From an uncultured Oscillospiraceae bacterium (GTDB lineage Bacteria; Bacillota; Clostridia; Oscillospirales; Oscillospiraceae), in the NCBI GenBank assembly GCA_934654755.1, contig CAKUGQ010000003.1:1-64000 (forward strand): 64,000 nt of DNA, read 5' to 3'. Positions 8,413 to 16,786 of this stretch are shown here, one piece after another (position 1 is the first letter of the stretch; the number at the start of each line of letters is the position of its first letter). The position numbers and the translations under genes were made by a program. The notes under the pieces are model-generated. The model did no database searches. It was not told the DNA's origin and worked only from the letters and a program-made list of their open reading frames with translations.

Positions 8413-9450
8413 TTACTTCTCGTATGCGGAGAGGTCGGTTGCGTAGCAGTATTTTGCGGAGGTAAATTTGCCGAAGATGTACTTGTTGCTTGCGGACTCA
8501 CACATGGTATAGAGCTTATCATCCACAAAAACGATCTCCTCGGACATTGGGGCAATCTTCAGATCAAGGGCGAGGTTGGATGAATCGAGCACATAGCGCG
8601 CCACGGTCTGCCCGAGCACGGTAATTTCGCCTTCCTGCTTGGGCGTGTCATAAATATAAATATGCGAGAAAGCAGGACCATAGGAGGTCGACAGGCAGAA
8701 GCGGCCGTTTGCGTCGAAACACATACCCTGCACAAGCCCGGTAACGGAATACGCGGCCTGAATTGTCGGATCGATACCAAACTCCGCTGCCGCATCAAAG
8801 CGATAAGCGAGGATCAGCGCGGTGTTTTCATCTCCGGCAGCCGTCTTATACTTGTGACTGTCCGGCGTCGGATAGTTTGCCTCACGGTAGAACTCGCCAA
8901 CGTAGATCATCCCGTTTTCTGCGTGTGTGAACGCAACGCCCAGCTTGTCATCGGCGGTAACGGTGGAGAACACGCCGAGCGCCATAATGCTCTTGCCGCT
9001 CTCCGCGCTTTGGAAGTCCTCGTAGGCGTAGACGACGAGTCCCTTGCTGCTTGCAACATAAACGTAGTCGCCGTGGATCGTAATACCGCCGACATGGCCG
9101 GAATAGGGCAGACCGTCGGCGTCGGCCAGAGAGATGCGTTTCACTTCTTTACCGGTCTCCTTGCTGACGAGCGAAACCTGTGAGGCGTTACCGTCCGTGC
9201 GATAGCCGGTCACATAGAACTGCGCGGCTCTGTCGTCGTAGGCAAGTCCCTGCACGATCATTCCGTCGGAAAGACCGGGAATCACAAAGGTTTTTTCGGA
9301 GTTGCTGTAATACTCGCGCACGGGCAGACGGAAATAGCAGCGTGCGGCAATCAGAACCAGAAGCACCAGCCCGACCAGACAGGCAAGAACGATCAGGATG
9401 ATCTTGCGCGCCTTATGCGTTTTTGGCGCTGCGGTCGCGTTTTGAGACAT
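8413..9450 (-). CDS. membrane-anchored extracytoplasmic protein, beta-propeller-like, unknown function
   Basis: 345 residues. A positively charged N-terminus (KTHKARK) and one membrane segment (about 18-42, IILIVLACLVGLVLLVLIAA) suggest a protein tethered with its body outside. The outer part has repeated short strands of the form GLAYDDRAAQFYVTG, GGITIHGDYVYVASS and GMIYVGEF, which recall six- or seven-bladed propellers (YncE/SMP-30-like). No catalytic motif is obvious. It is a monocistronic minus-strand gene between cwlD and the divergent smpB. I recognise no specific function. Confidence 0.75.
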   Translation of the reverse strand: MSQNATAAPKTHKARKIILIVLACLVGLVLLVLIAARCYFRLPVREYYSNSEKTFVIPGLSDGMIVQGLAYDDRAAQFYVTGYRTDGNASQVSLVSKETGKEVKRISLADADGLPYSGHVGGITIHGDYVYVASSKGLVVYAYEDFQSAESGKSIMALGVFSTVTADDKLGVAFTHAENGMIYVGEFYREANYPTPDSHKYKTAAGDENTALILAYRFDAAAEFGIDPTIQAAYSVTGLVQGMCFDANGRFCLSTSYGPAFSHIYIYDTPKQEGEITVLGQTVARYVLDSSNLALDLKIAPMSEEIVFVDDKLYTMCESASNKYIFGKFTSAKYCYATDLSAYEK

Positions 9451-9632
9451 AAGTTGAATCCTTCTTTCATGTTCTTTGCGGGGCGTCCCGCAGTGCCTCC
9501 CATTATACGCATTCCGCCACTGCGAAACAATGGGCAGTTTTCATCATTTGTTCGGAAATTCATGTTTCGGCGGTGATTCTACAGAATCTCACTTGACAGG
9601 CATGATATAATAAGAAAGAAGGTGGTGAGGCA

Positions 9633-10094
9633 GTGGAGAAGGGTGTTAAAATAATCGCAAAAAACCCGAAGGCGTTTCACGAGTATTTTGTGGAGGAACG
9701 CTTTGAGGCCGGTATCGAGTTGTTCGGTACGGAGGTCAAGTCCGTTCGCCTCGGTACGCTGAATCTGAAGGAGGCATGGTGTGCCGTCAAGGACGGTGAG
9801 CTGTGGGTTCGGCAGATGCATATCAGCCCTTATGAGAAGGGAAACATTTACAACAAGGATCCCTTGCGTCCGCGCAGACTCCTGATGCACAAGCGGGAGA
9901 TCCTACGGCTGTATAACAAGGTTTGTATGGAGGGCTACGCCATTGTTCCGCTGTCCGTGTATTTGAAAAACTCACGCGTCAAGTTGGAAATCGCGCTGTG
10001 CAAAGGCAAAAAGCTCTACGACAAACGGCAGGATGCCGCAAACCAGGATGCGCGCCGTCAGATCGAGCGCGCCATGAAGGAGAAGAATCGATGA
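9633..10094 (+). CDS. smpB: SsrA-binding protein SmpB
   Basis: Binds tmRNA and delivers it to stalled ribosomes for trans-translation. 153 residues with the family's ordered blocks: AKNPKAFHEYFVEERFEAGI, GTEVKSVRLGTLNLKEAW, and the C-terminal LCKGKKLYDKRQDAANQDARRQIERAM helix that enters the mRNA channel. The start is GTG at 9,633 behind AAGGTGGTGAGG. It overlaps the next gene by ATGA and lies 580 bp upstream of ssrA itself, so the trans-translation genes are clustered. Confidence 0.96.
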   Translation: MEKGVKIIAKNPKAFHEYFVEERFEAGIELFGTEVKSVRLGTLNLKEAWCAVKDGELWVRQMHISPYEKGNIYNKDPLRPRRLLMHKREILRLYNKVCMEGYAIVPLSVYLKNSRVKLEIALCKGKKLYDKRQDAANQDARRQIERAMKEKNR

Positions 10095-10633
10095 AAGAGA
10101 ATCCTATTGTGACCATTGAAATGGAAAACGGCGGCGTGATTACCGCCGAGCTCTATCCGGACAAAGCCCCTCAGTCCGTTTACAACTTCATCGCACTGGC
10201 AAATGCCGGTTTCTATGACGGGCTGATTTTCCACCGCGTTATCCCCGGCTTTATGATTCAGGGCGGTTGCCCTGAGGGTACCGGCATGGGTGGTCCCGGC
10301 TATTGTATCAAGGGCGAGTTCCTCTTCAATGGCGTTGATAACCCCATCAAGCATAAGCGCGGCATTCTTTCCATGGCGCGCGCGCAAAACCCGAATTCCG
10401 GCGGCTCGCAGTTCTTTATTATGCATCAGGACGCACCGCATTTGGATAAGCAGTATGCCGCCTTTGGCAAGGTGCTCAGCGGCATGGAGGTCGTAGATGA
10501 AATCTGCAAGGTCAAAACCGACGGCAATGACCGCCCGCAGACGGAACAGAAGATGAAATCCGTCCGCGTCGATACAAAAGGTGAGACCTACCCCGAACCC
10601 AAAAAGCTCAAGGATCCTTACGGGAGATTCTGA
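10091..10633 (+). CDS. peptidyl-prolyl cis-trans isomerase, cyclophilin type
   Basis: 180 residues, cytoplasmic (no signal peptide). It accelerates proline isomerisation in folding proteins. Cyclophilin motifs are present in order: APQSVYNFIALANAGFYDG, IFHRVIPGFMIQGG with the catalytic arginine, then GILSMARAQNPNSGGSQFFI and LDKQYAAFGKV. The start at 10,091 overlaps the smpB stop. A longer frame reaching back into smpB is only out-of-frame overlap. It is co-transcribed with smpB. Confidence 0.94.
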   Translation: MKENPIVTIEMENGGVITAELYPDKAPQSVYNFIALANAGFYDGLIFHRVIPGFMIQGGCPEGTGMGGPGYCIKGEFLFNGVDNPIKHKRGILSMARAQNPNSGGSQFFIMHQDAPHLDKQYAAFGKVLSGMEVVDEICKVKTDGNDRPQTEQKMKSVRVDTKGETYPEPKKLKDPYGRF

Positions 10634-10675
10634 TCTGACTTGCGTCATTCCGGCGGGGTTCTCTCCGCCAGATAT

Positions 10676-11022
10676 GGGGGCGTACCGGTTTCGACGGGGG
10701 TGGTAAGGCAGGAATAGCGGGCTGTGGCGCCTGACCACAGAAAAACGGGCATTTTTTAAATTAACTGACAATAATAACTACGCACTGGCTGCTTAATTAA
10801 GCGCCCATCCGCCCCGGAAGGTCCACGAGCCGGGCTCGGGTGTGATTTGAGTGGAGAACGTGTGTGCGGTAAGCTTTGCCCGCACCATGAATCATGAAGC
10901 TACCAAATGCGGCAGGGTGTCTGCTCCCGTCCGCGTGAGGGAATGTAAATAACAGACTGCGCCCGGAGAAGTTCCTGTCAAGCTGCTTTCGGACGGGGGT
11001 TCGACTCCCCCCGCCTCCACCA
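10676..11022 (+). ncRNA. ssrA: transfer-messenger RNA (tmRNA)
   Basis: The 5' end GGGGGCG pairs with the 3' CGCCTCC next to ACCA, giving a 7-bp acceptor stem. A T-arm (GGGGG-TTCGACT-CCCCC) closes the tRNA-like domain. The D-loop analogue GGTTTCGACGGGG follows the 5' end. The tag frame ends Thr-Asp-Asn-Asn-Asn-Tyr-Ala-Leu-Ala-Ala at 10,764-10,793 and is followed by TAA. The resume codon is probably GCA at 10,749, which would give a 15-residue tag, but its exact position is inferred. A single-piece tmRNA with encoded CCA. The accessory island begins immediately downstream. Confidence 0.95.
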
Positions 11023-11050
11023 TCAAGAGGGTACGAAAAAGATGTACCCC

Positions 11051-11083
11051 GCAAAAAGCCCGATTTTATCGGGCTTTTTTGCT
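11051..11083 (+). terminator. terminator of ssrA
   Basis: AAAAAGCCCGAT and ATCGGGCTTTTTT arms, 29 bases after the tmRNA CCA end. Confidence 0.9.
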
Positions 11084-11186
11084 GCCCAAACACCGTTTTT
11101 CAAAGTTTTAAATTCGTAGATGTAAAAACGGCTTTTCCCCTTTGAAGATAGATACGAACCCAAGTAACAACTGAATACAGTACAAG

Positions 11187-11275
11187 GACGGCAGACAGTA
11201 ACAGATACTACCTGCCGTTTTTTGTTGCCATCGGAGCCAATCGTTTTGAAAAGAAACGGTTGGCTCTTTTTTTAT
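11187..11275 (+). terminator. two tandem hairpins with T-runs ahead of the conjugative-element remnant
   Basis: The first pairs GACGGCAG with CTGCCGTTTTTT (11,187-11,224). The second pairs GAGCCAATCGTTT with AAACGGTTGGCTCTTTTTTT (11,234-11,275). They may be terminators or the leader of the element's gene cluster. The stretch 11,084-11,298 contains no gene. Confidence 0.55.
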
Positions 11276-11298
11276 TTCACAGACAAAGGAGCAAGACG

Positions 11299-11568
11299 AT
11301 GATATTTTCAGATTTACCGAGTCAGAAAGCCCTCGAGCGAATGATGACGCAAGTAAAGGGCTTTCTCCCACGAGGCAGCGGCGTGATGGTTCTGCGCCGT
11401 TTTGAATACACGGCAGAAATGTGCGACTGCCGTCTGTGCCTCTATTACAACAGAAAGAAAAAATGCACAGTCAGCCAATGCCTAACGGCGAAAAGAAAGG
11501 AATCACCGTGCGGATCGACGCCGACCTCCATGCAGAGGTCAGTCAGTACTTGCGGGATCACAGCATGA
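11299..11568 (+). pseudogene. small conserved conjugative-element protein, C-terminus scrambled
   Basis: Starts at 11,299 behind AAAGGAG. The first about 62 residues (MIFSDLPSQKALERMM..., then RRFEYTAEMCDCRLCLYYNRKKKC with paired cysteines) resemble a small cysteine-containing protein I associate with Tn916/Tn1549-like elements in Firmicutes. The last 25 residues are the out-of-frame start of the next gene, which suggests an internal deletion or frameshift. The family assignment is from memory of such elements, not a search. Confidence 0.55.
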
Positions 11569-11945
11569 CTATGGCAGAGTTCGTCAGTCTGGCACTGGAT
11601 GACGAGCTCCACCCGAAAAATCAGATGAAGGAAGGAAGTACAATGGCAAACACAAGAACCATTGCCGTGCAGGTGCCGGAGGATCTGTTTCAGCGGATCA
11701 AGGACTACCTGCAGCGCAACAACATGACTCAGCGGCAGTTCCTCATCGGACTCATTGAGGACGAGCTGGAACGGGATCAGACCGAGCGTGAGAGCCAGAA
11801 CGAGGCTGTGAGCTACGATCCCAACCAGGACGAAGATGATCCCGAGCAGAACGAAGACGCCGCCCTTGACGATTCTGAAGCCGATTCCGACGAGGACGAA
11901 GATGAGTCCGAGGATGAAGCCCAGGGATTCACTATGGGAATGTGA
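11478..11945 (+). CDS. tandem ribbon-helix-helix-like protein of a conjugative element
   Basis: About 155 residues. It has two similar modules: GITVRIDADLHAEVSQYLRDHSMTMAEFV and, about 45 residues later, TIAVQVPEDLFQRIKDYLQRNNMTQRQFLIGLI. Both have the strand-helix-helix pattern of MetJ/Arc-type DNA binders. The C-terminus is a very acidic tail (EDDPEQNEDAALDDSEADSDEDEDESEDE). It sits among other conjugative-element fragments and probably had a regulatory or relaxase-accessory role. The start is uncertain: ATG at 11,463 is also in frame, and neither has a strong Shine-Dalgarno. Confidence 0.65.
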   Translation: MPNGEKKGITVRIDADLHAEVSQYLRDHSMTMAEFVSLALDDELHPKNQMKEGSTMANTRTIAVQVPEDLFQRIKDYLQRNNMTQRQFLIGLIEDELERDQTERESQNEAVSYDPNQDEDDPEQNEDAALDDSEADSDEDEDESEDEAQGFTMGM

Positions 11946-11946
11946 G

Positions 11947-12057
11947 GTGACCAAATAGCATAAGGAACAGGTCGGATGCCCTATCGGAGAATATGTTAAT
12001 ATCACCGGCAGCGAGGAATCCGAGGATGAGGACGAAGGGATGGGTATGCGCTTATGA
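11947..12057 (+). pseudogene. remnant of a small acidic element protein with early stop
   Basis: The frame beginning GTG at 11,947 hits TAG at the fourth codon, then stays open for 32 codons (…GCPIGEYVNITGSEESEDEDEGMGM…) and stops exactly on the ATGA that starts the next gene. The preserved overlap indicates a once-functional gene broken by a nonsense change, unless a later start is used. Confidence 0.45.
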
Positions 12058-12398
12058 CCTATGACGAACTGCAAAGGAAAACCGCAGAGCTTTACGCATC
12101 CGGCGAGGTATATACTTCGCCGGATTTTCAGTGCGACCAAACAGGCGGCTTCCCGACCTCGCTTTGCGTATGTTGGGAAAAGCAAAAGGCGTGGCTCGAA
12201 CTCAATGAAAATATCCTTATGGACAGAGATGGCATAGAACTCGGCTATTACAGAGATTTGTGTGCCGATTACGGTATCCGCTCCTGCTGTGACATTGAGG
12301 ATTTTAACAGCCTGCTCCGCGGGCTCGGCGAGGACGCTGTCCGGACCGCCGAGCTGTTTCCCGATGAGGACGAAAGCATAACGATGGGAGGAATGTAA
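12054..12398 (+). CDS. conserved conjugative-element protein, unknown function
   Basis: 114 residues, soluble, no signal or membrane segment. It begins MTYDELQRKTAELYASGEVY and ends in an acidic SITMGGM-type tail like that of the 11,478-11,945 protein. Translationally coupled to the preceding remnant (ATGA) and two bases from the next tiny frame. I recognise it only as part of this conserved small-gene cluster. Confidence 0.55.
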   Translation: MTYDELQRKTAELYASGEVYTSPDFQCDQTGGFPTSLCVCWEKQKAWLELNENILMDRDGIELGYYRDLCADYGIRSCCDIEDFNSLLRGLGEDAVRTAELFPDEDESITMGGM

Positions 12399-12399
12399 A

Positions 12400-12462
12400 A
12401 TGGAAATCGCCATGCTCATGATCGGTCTCCTTCTCGGCGGGTGCGTCAGTTTCTGCATATGA
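12400..12462 (+). CDS. 20-residue hydrophobic peptide, probable gene start of a lost membrane protein
   Basis: MEIAMLMIGLLLGGCVSFCI followed by TGA. It is almost entirely one membrane segment and is preceded by GGGAGGAATG. It may be a real mini-protein of the element, or the truncated N-terminus of a longer membrane protein. Confidence 0.35.
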   Translation: MEIAMLMIGLLLGGCVSFCI

Positions 12463-12469
12463 TTAAATT

Positions 12470-12512
12470 AAGGCAACCGAGTTGACCCAAACAGAACTCG
12501 GTTGCCTTTGCC
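12470..12512 (+). terminator. terminator of the element gene cluster
   Basis: AAGGCAACCGAGTT pairs with AACTCGGTTGCCTTT around a short loop, 8 bases after the preceding stop. Confidence 0.8.
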
Positions 12513-12543
12513 TTTTCCGCTTATGATACGGTATTCATTATGT

Positions 12544-12825
12544 CCCACAAGGAGGTTCACCAAACTCCTTGAAAAAGCCGTCTACAACGATTATAATAGA
12601 TATCGTGTGATTCGTCGGGAGGATTGGAAATAAAAAGAAGTATCAAAAGCCAAGCACTATATTGCCGTTAATGCCGGCGGACGGTATCCGCTATTGAAAA
12701 CCGCCCAGGACTACACGGAATATTTCCATGAGGCATTATCCTTCCCGAATCTGTATGAAGCCTACCGATTCATAGAAAAACATTGGCTTGAAAAAATTGC
12801 AACCGTCATTACCCGAATGATTTGA
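12544..12825 (+). pseudogene. remnant of a conserved element protein, interrupted by TAA
   Basis: One frame reads RRFTKLLEKAVYNDYNRYRV, then RREDWK, a TAA, and continues in the same frame KAKHYIAVNAGGRYPLLKT, then FHEALSFPNLYEAYRFIE up to a natural stop. The coding character on both sides of the TAA marks it as a decayed gene. No start with a Shine-Dalgarno is visible. Confidence 0.5.
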
Positions 12826-12912
12826 CCGCATTGTCTGCGGCCTTTTATTTTGGGGTTAACTCACCGCCGAAAAAAGCCGCGCCCGGGCAACTCAGTTCAC
12901 CATAAATTATGA

Positions 12913-13263
12913 TCATTCCTTCGCCCTGATAGTGCATCCGACGAATATTGCTGCCAGCAGAATTGTAACAACAATTGCTATGGAGGTGACATATTCAAAT
13001 CCATACAAAACAGGCGACAACGAGCTTATAGCTGCAATTCCCGAGACGCACATAATCGCCGTGTTCAGACCTCGGCTGTATTTAAACCAGCTAATCGCTA
13101 TCAGAATAATCAGCACACAGGTCAGGACTGCGGCAATCAATGGTCCGAAATTTGCATAGCCATACGGCACAAGGCTAAAATAGGAATAGGTTCGCACCCA
13201 AGGCTCGCCCTCAGGATTCATAAATCGCAGCACCACCCCGTTTGGCAGTAATTCAAAAATCAA
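12913..13263 (-). CDS. small integral membrane protein, unknown function
   Basis: 116 residues with three predicted membrane segments (about 40-60, 66-84, 90-110) after a short soluble N-terminus. No recognisable family motif. It lies 57 bp downstream of, and in the same direction as, the sigma-factor operon, and may be its last gene. Confidence 0.6.
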   Translation of the reverse strand: MIFELLPNGVVLRFMNPEGEPWVRTYSYFSLVPYGYANFGPLIAAVLTCVLIILIAISWFKYSRGLNTAIMCVSGIAAISSLSPVLYGFEYVTSIAIVVTILLAAIFVGCTIRAKE

Positions 13264-13320
13264 AGCAACCCCCTGCTAAGAAAGATAAAAGCAATTTCCT
13301 TATCTTCATGTCACTGCTCC

Positions 13321-14628
13321 TTATTGAATTTCGGTTCCGCCCCACTCCACTACCGTAAAACCGGAACGCCGTACTGCACTCAAATCCTGCTCCGGCAAGG
13401 GGATATACAAATCTGCCTTTTTCCAGGCCATAAAAACACGGATCAGCGTATCCGGTTCAGGGCTTACTTTAAGCTCGGCGGCGTTTGTATAAGCGTCAGT
13501 CTGGAAAGAAATAATGTTGTATGGGTTTTGCTCCATCTGCGGCAGCCAATACACGATAAACTCGTTTGCTTCACGGCGCGTGAGACCCAGTTGCTCCAAG
13601 GCACCTTCCAAAAATGCAGCGGTATCTTTGCCCTTTACACAAAAGCCTTTGCTCATATCATACTTCGCGTAGGTTTCGCCTTCCCAGTAAAGATAGTTAT
13701 AGGTTCGTCCGTTTTTATCGGTCAATGTTCCGTCCGGCGCCGCCGTGACGACCCATCCGTCGCTATACTTTGGATAGGTGCAAGTCAGTCTGCCGTCAAG
13801 AGTAAGCTCAACGGAGACGTCTGTTTCCTTTTCGGGATACAGATAAATGACCGGCTTATATGCAACATAGGGATCCGGTTGCCAATCGCTTGCCTGTACA
13901 GTCAGCATATCCGCTTCCACGCGTTCATTTTCTTGGTCATAATAGGTGTTTTCATAGGTGCAGGTGACCTGATCTCCGACACACCACTCCTCTGAAAGTT
14001 TGCCGTTTAGCTTAATTTCATACGGCATCGGGATAACGGGGCTTGCAAAAAAGCAATTGGAATAGATCTTTGTGATCCTGATATGGTCGAAAAAGTTGTA
14101 ATCGACTTTTTCTGCCTTATTTTTATCAAGCCACTGCTCGGTATACTCCATATGGCGAAGGTCATCGGATAATTGCCAGCTTGTCGCATGGATCCGAGCA
14201 GGGTAGGACTCCATAATTTCGCCCGTATAGGTCACCTTGACCACACTGCCGACCTCAACATCAAGCTTCTCCAATTCACTGATGCCAAAAGAAATCTTAT
14301 CGCTGCTTTTCAGCTCGGCGCTATCTGAAACCGGCTGAACAAGAGCGGATGATTCACCGACTTCAAGTACGGTTGCTGTAAACGAATGCTCCGCTTTATC
14401 TTTCTCCCGTGTCCATAAGCTGTCGATAGATTTGAAATTATTCGGAAAAAGATAAACACGCAGCTTATCGTAGGTGCTATCCCCGGTCAGCCTGTTCCAT
14501 TTCACGATTTTATAAGTCAAAGCGGTATATTCTTTCGTTCCGCCATCCTGACAAACACCACTGGGAATCGGTATGAAGAGAACTGCAATAAGGACAATAA
14601 CGATGGGGATCCATATTTTCTTTTTCAT
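13321..14628 (-). CDS. secreted or membrane-anchored protein of the sigma operon
   Basis: 435 residues. An N-terminal signal or anchor (KKKIWIPIVIVLIAVLFIPIP) is followed by beta-rich sequence. From about residue 255 comes a segment starting YKPVIYLYPEKETDVSVEL, a motif seen in a family of secreted bacterial proteins of unknown activity that contain a KPVIYLYP core. The C-terminal part (FMAWKKADLYIPLPEQDL, then GFTVVEWGG) belongs to the same family pattern. Last member of a four-gene run joined by ATGA overlaps (start 14,628 over stop 14,625). Function unknown, likely a target or effector of the sigma factor. Confidence 0.7.
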   Translation of the reverse strand: MKKKIWIPIVIVLIAVLFIPIPSGVCQDGGTKEYTALTYKIVKWNRLTGDSTYDKLRVYLFPNNFKSIDSLWTREKDKAEHSFTATVLEVGESSALVQPVSDSAELKSSDKISFGISELEKLDVEVGSVVKVTYTGEIMESYPARIHATSWQLSDDLRHMEYTEQWLDKNKAEKVDYNFFDHIRITKIYSNCFFASPVIPMPYEIKLNGKLSEEWCVGDQVTCTYENTYYDQENERVEADMLTVQASDWQPDPYVAYKPVIYLYPEKETDVSVELTLDGRLTCTYPKYSDGWVVTAAPDGTLTDKNGRTYNYLYWEGETYAKYDMSKGFCVKGKDTAAFLEGALEQLGLTRREANEFIVYWLPQMEQNPYNIISFQTDAYTNAAELKVSPEPDTLIRVFMAWKKADLYIPLPEQDLSAVRRSGFTVVEWGGTEIQ

Positions 14629-16190
14629 TTTGCCTCCTCCTTATCGACGACTTTGCCGTTATAAGAAACCGTTATGCTCTGTACTTTCTCGGACCTGTTC
14701 TTTTCATAAAAGCTGACTGTCCATAAGCCTTTTTCCGAGTCGAATATCGCATCGGTCCGATCATATTTTGCGGTAATACCCTTCTTTGCAATTTCGATTG
14801 CTTGGGATTTATCTATGATACCGTCTGCAATTTTAACGGTGCCGAGTATCTGCATAGCTTCATCGCCATACCGGTTCCACCATTTCTCCGCTCCTTCATT
14901 TATTGCCACATAAGAACCGGGCATATCGGTAAAGATGATAAAATCCCATGCCTTCTTATTACCGTAAGTGCCTTTTCGTGCTTTATATGCACCGACAGTG
15001 ATTTCTTTCTCTTCAAGATCGGTGCCGCAAACACCGAATGCGGTATAGCACCATACTTTTATTTTGCCCTCGTCCTGATCTGCAGGCCAAAAGGAAATAC
15101 AATATTCGTTGGCATTATCACCATGCTCCGTCTCATAATTCCAGTCGTGAGGGATCGTAAGTTCAATATTGGAATAGTTTCCGGACTCTCGTGCCGTGGT
15201 TGGCTGTGTCTTGGGGTTAACACCGTCCAAGCACACGATCACATCAGATTCGCTCGCCACATCAATGTCCGCTTCAGGTTCGATCAAAATGTGCCATGCA
15301 GCCATGTCAGAAGTACCGACCTCCGGAATAATGGAACGAATGCTGATATACAGCTTACCATCGGAACCTAATTTGACATTATCGACATTATGTCGATTTG
15401 ATCCGCTGCCTTCTTCAAGAAGAACCATTACAAGAATCTGCTTTTCAAAGTATGCCTCATTGTATTTATCGCAAGCGTCAAGAAAACCGATGGTGGTGTC
15501 CGAATAAACTTTGTCTTTACGCTCCAGATCATACTTATCTTTGTTTGCATTATAGTATGCCTTCAGTCCATCAACAGAGCGAATGATCTTAACAACGGGA
15601 TAGTCCGCATCTTCGCGATGCCCGTCTGTTCTGATATATTGAGGCTTAAAATCGATAAAGGACTTTTGTACTTCTTCGCCGGAATCTCCGGTGCGGGTAA
15701 CAGTAAACTCCGCCCACAGCTTGCACTTTCTACTTTCTCCGCCGCGTCCCTTATCGTAAACACTGCAGTCAGTCACAAAACGGTACTTTCCGTTTTCGGA
15801 GATATCAAAAGAGTTTGACAGGGTATAGCTTTTTGTTTGAGTGGCATTTTTTCTCAGTTCATAGCCTATGGCAGTAAAGTAAAGACCGTTGATCGCACAG
15901 CTTGACCATTTACCGTTCTGCTCACGCTCAATATCGTAGCTTTCCCCATAAACCACTTCATAAGAGGTTTCGTTGACCCATCTGACATTTAACTGTGTTT
16001 TTCCTTCATCCTCGGCAAGATTTAAAATTCTGACACTTACACCGTCAAAATCCGTGTTGGTCTCGCTGATTGCAACTTTGAGTGTGCCGGATCGGCTATC
16101 GCCGTTTTTGCTTTGCCCATCATCCCGGCTGCACGCAGTGAGGCAACCCAGCAGCAAAACAGACAGTAACGCAGAAATTACTCTTTTCAT
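14625..16190 (-). CDS. lipoprotein with Ig-like and PrcB-like regions
   Basis: 521 residues. Lipobox LTAC at about 17-20 puts it on the outer face of the membrane. An N-terminal beta-sandwich region (about 35-170) resembles a bacterial Ig-like domain. Residues about 195-330 contain KIIRSVDGLKAYYN, then EKQILVMVLLEEGSGS, resembling the protease-complex inhibitor (PrcB) C-terminal fold. The last about 70 residues look PepSY-like. Overlaps its neighbours by ATGA on both sides. Probably senses or binds something at the envelope as part of the sigma/anti-sigma circuit; this role is inferred from position. Confidence 0.7.
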   Translation of the reverse strand: MKRVISALLSVLLLGCLTACSRDDGQSKNGDSRSGTLKVAISETNTDFDGVSVRILNLAEDEGKTQLNVRWVNETSYEVVYGESYDIEREQNGKWSSCAINGLYFTAIGYELRKNATQTKSYTLSNSFDISENGKYRFVTDCSVYDKGRGGESRKCKLWAEFTVTRTGDSGEEVQKSFIDFKPQYIRTDGHREDADYPVVKIIRSVDGLKAYYNANKDKYDLERKDKVYSDTTIGFLDACDKYNEAYFEKQILVMVLLEEGSGSNRHNVDNVKLGSDGKLYISIRSIIPEVGTSDMAAWHILIEPEADIDVASESDVIVCLDGVNPKTQPTTARESGNYSNIELTIPHDWNYETEHGDNANEYCISFWPADQDEGKIKVWCYTAFGVCGTDLEEKEITVGAYKARKGTYGNKKAWDFIIFTDMPGSYVAINEGAEKWWNRYGDEAMQILGTVKIADGIIDKSQAIEIAKKGITAKYDRTDAIFDSEKGLWTVSFYEKNRSEKVQSITVSYNGKVVDKEEAK

Positions 16191-16786
16191 TTGCCATCCT
16201 CCTTTTTGAGCACTACTCCCAGTGCCTGTAACAGCTGCACATATTGCTCCTCGGTCAAAACGGTTTCTTTCTTTGCTGCATTGTCTATAAGAATGTGGTC
16301 ATTCAGCATATAACAAGTTTGACCGCCATCGGTTGCCGTAAATATGATCATATATACAGGTGCCGCATCATATGCATCGCTGCCGGATGTCTGTTGTCCT
16401 TCCTGATCTTCGTTTTTATGCTCGCCGGTCTGAACAATGTTATTAAGCATCGACTGAACCAAACGATAGACTCCTGCTATTTCTGCCGGATCGTCCTTCA
16501 ATACCGCGGTCTGATCTTTGGTTGCACTGTTCTTCGTCTCTATTCGTACATATTCGTTTTGGCTATATGCAGCACCGGAAGTATTTTCGGCACGCTCATC
16601 CGTTGCACCGGATTTCTTGTTGTTTACAGGCAGCATTGCCGGCAAAACCATTACAGACCATACCATTATGATCAGACAAAGCGGTATACACACCGCAAGC
16701 GCACGGTTGCGAGCTTTTCTGCACTCTTTTATTCTGTTTTCACTGCGGCGGAACACCTCCGCTTTTCTTTCTTCAAAGCTTCTCAT
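16187..16786 (-). CDS. single-pass membrane protein, candidate anti-sigma factor
   Basis: 199 residues. The cytoplasmic N-terminus is short and charged (RSFEERKAEVFRRSENRIKE), then one membrane helix at about 29-52 (ALAVCIPLCLIIMVWSVMVLPAML) and an extracellular domain. Its place directly after an ECF-type sigma gene, with an ATGA overlap, is the normal place for an anti-sigma factor. The cytoplasmic part is shorter than in zinc-type anti-sigma proteins and lacks their HxxxCxxC motif, so the assignment rests on context. Confidence 0.6.
   Translation of the reverse strand: MRSFEERKAEVFRRSENRIKECRKARNRALAVCIPLCLIIMVWSVMVLPAMLPVNNKKSGATDERAENTSGAAYSQNEYVRIETKNSATKDQTAVLKDDPAEIAGVYRLVQSMLNNIVQTGEHKNEDQEGQQTSGSDAYDAAPVYMIIFTATDGGQTCYMLNDHILIDNAAKKETVLTEEQYVQLLQALGVVLKKEDGK

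Noticed and set aside
9593..9611. TTGACA and TATAAT before smpB
   Set aside because: Only 7-8 bases apart, so they cannot form one sigma-A promoter. The TATAAT may still be a -10 with a poor -35.
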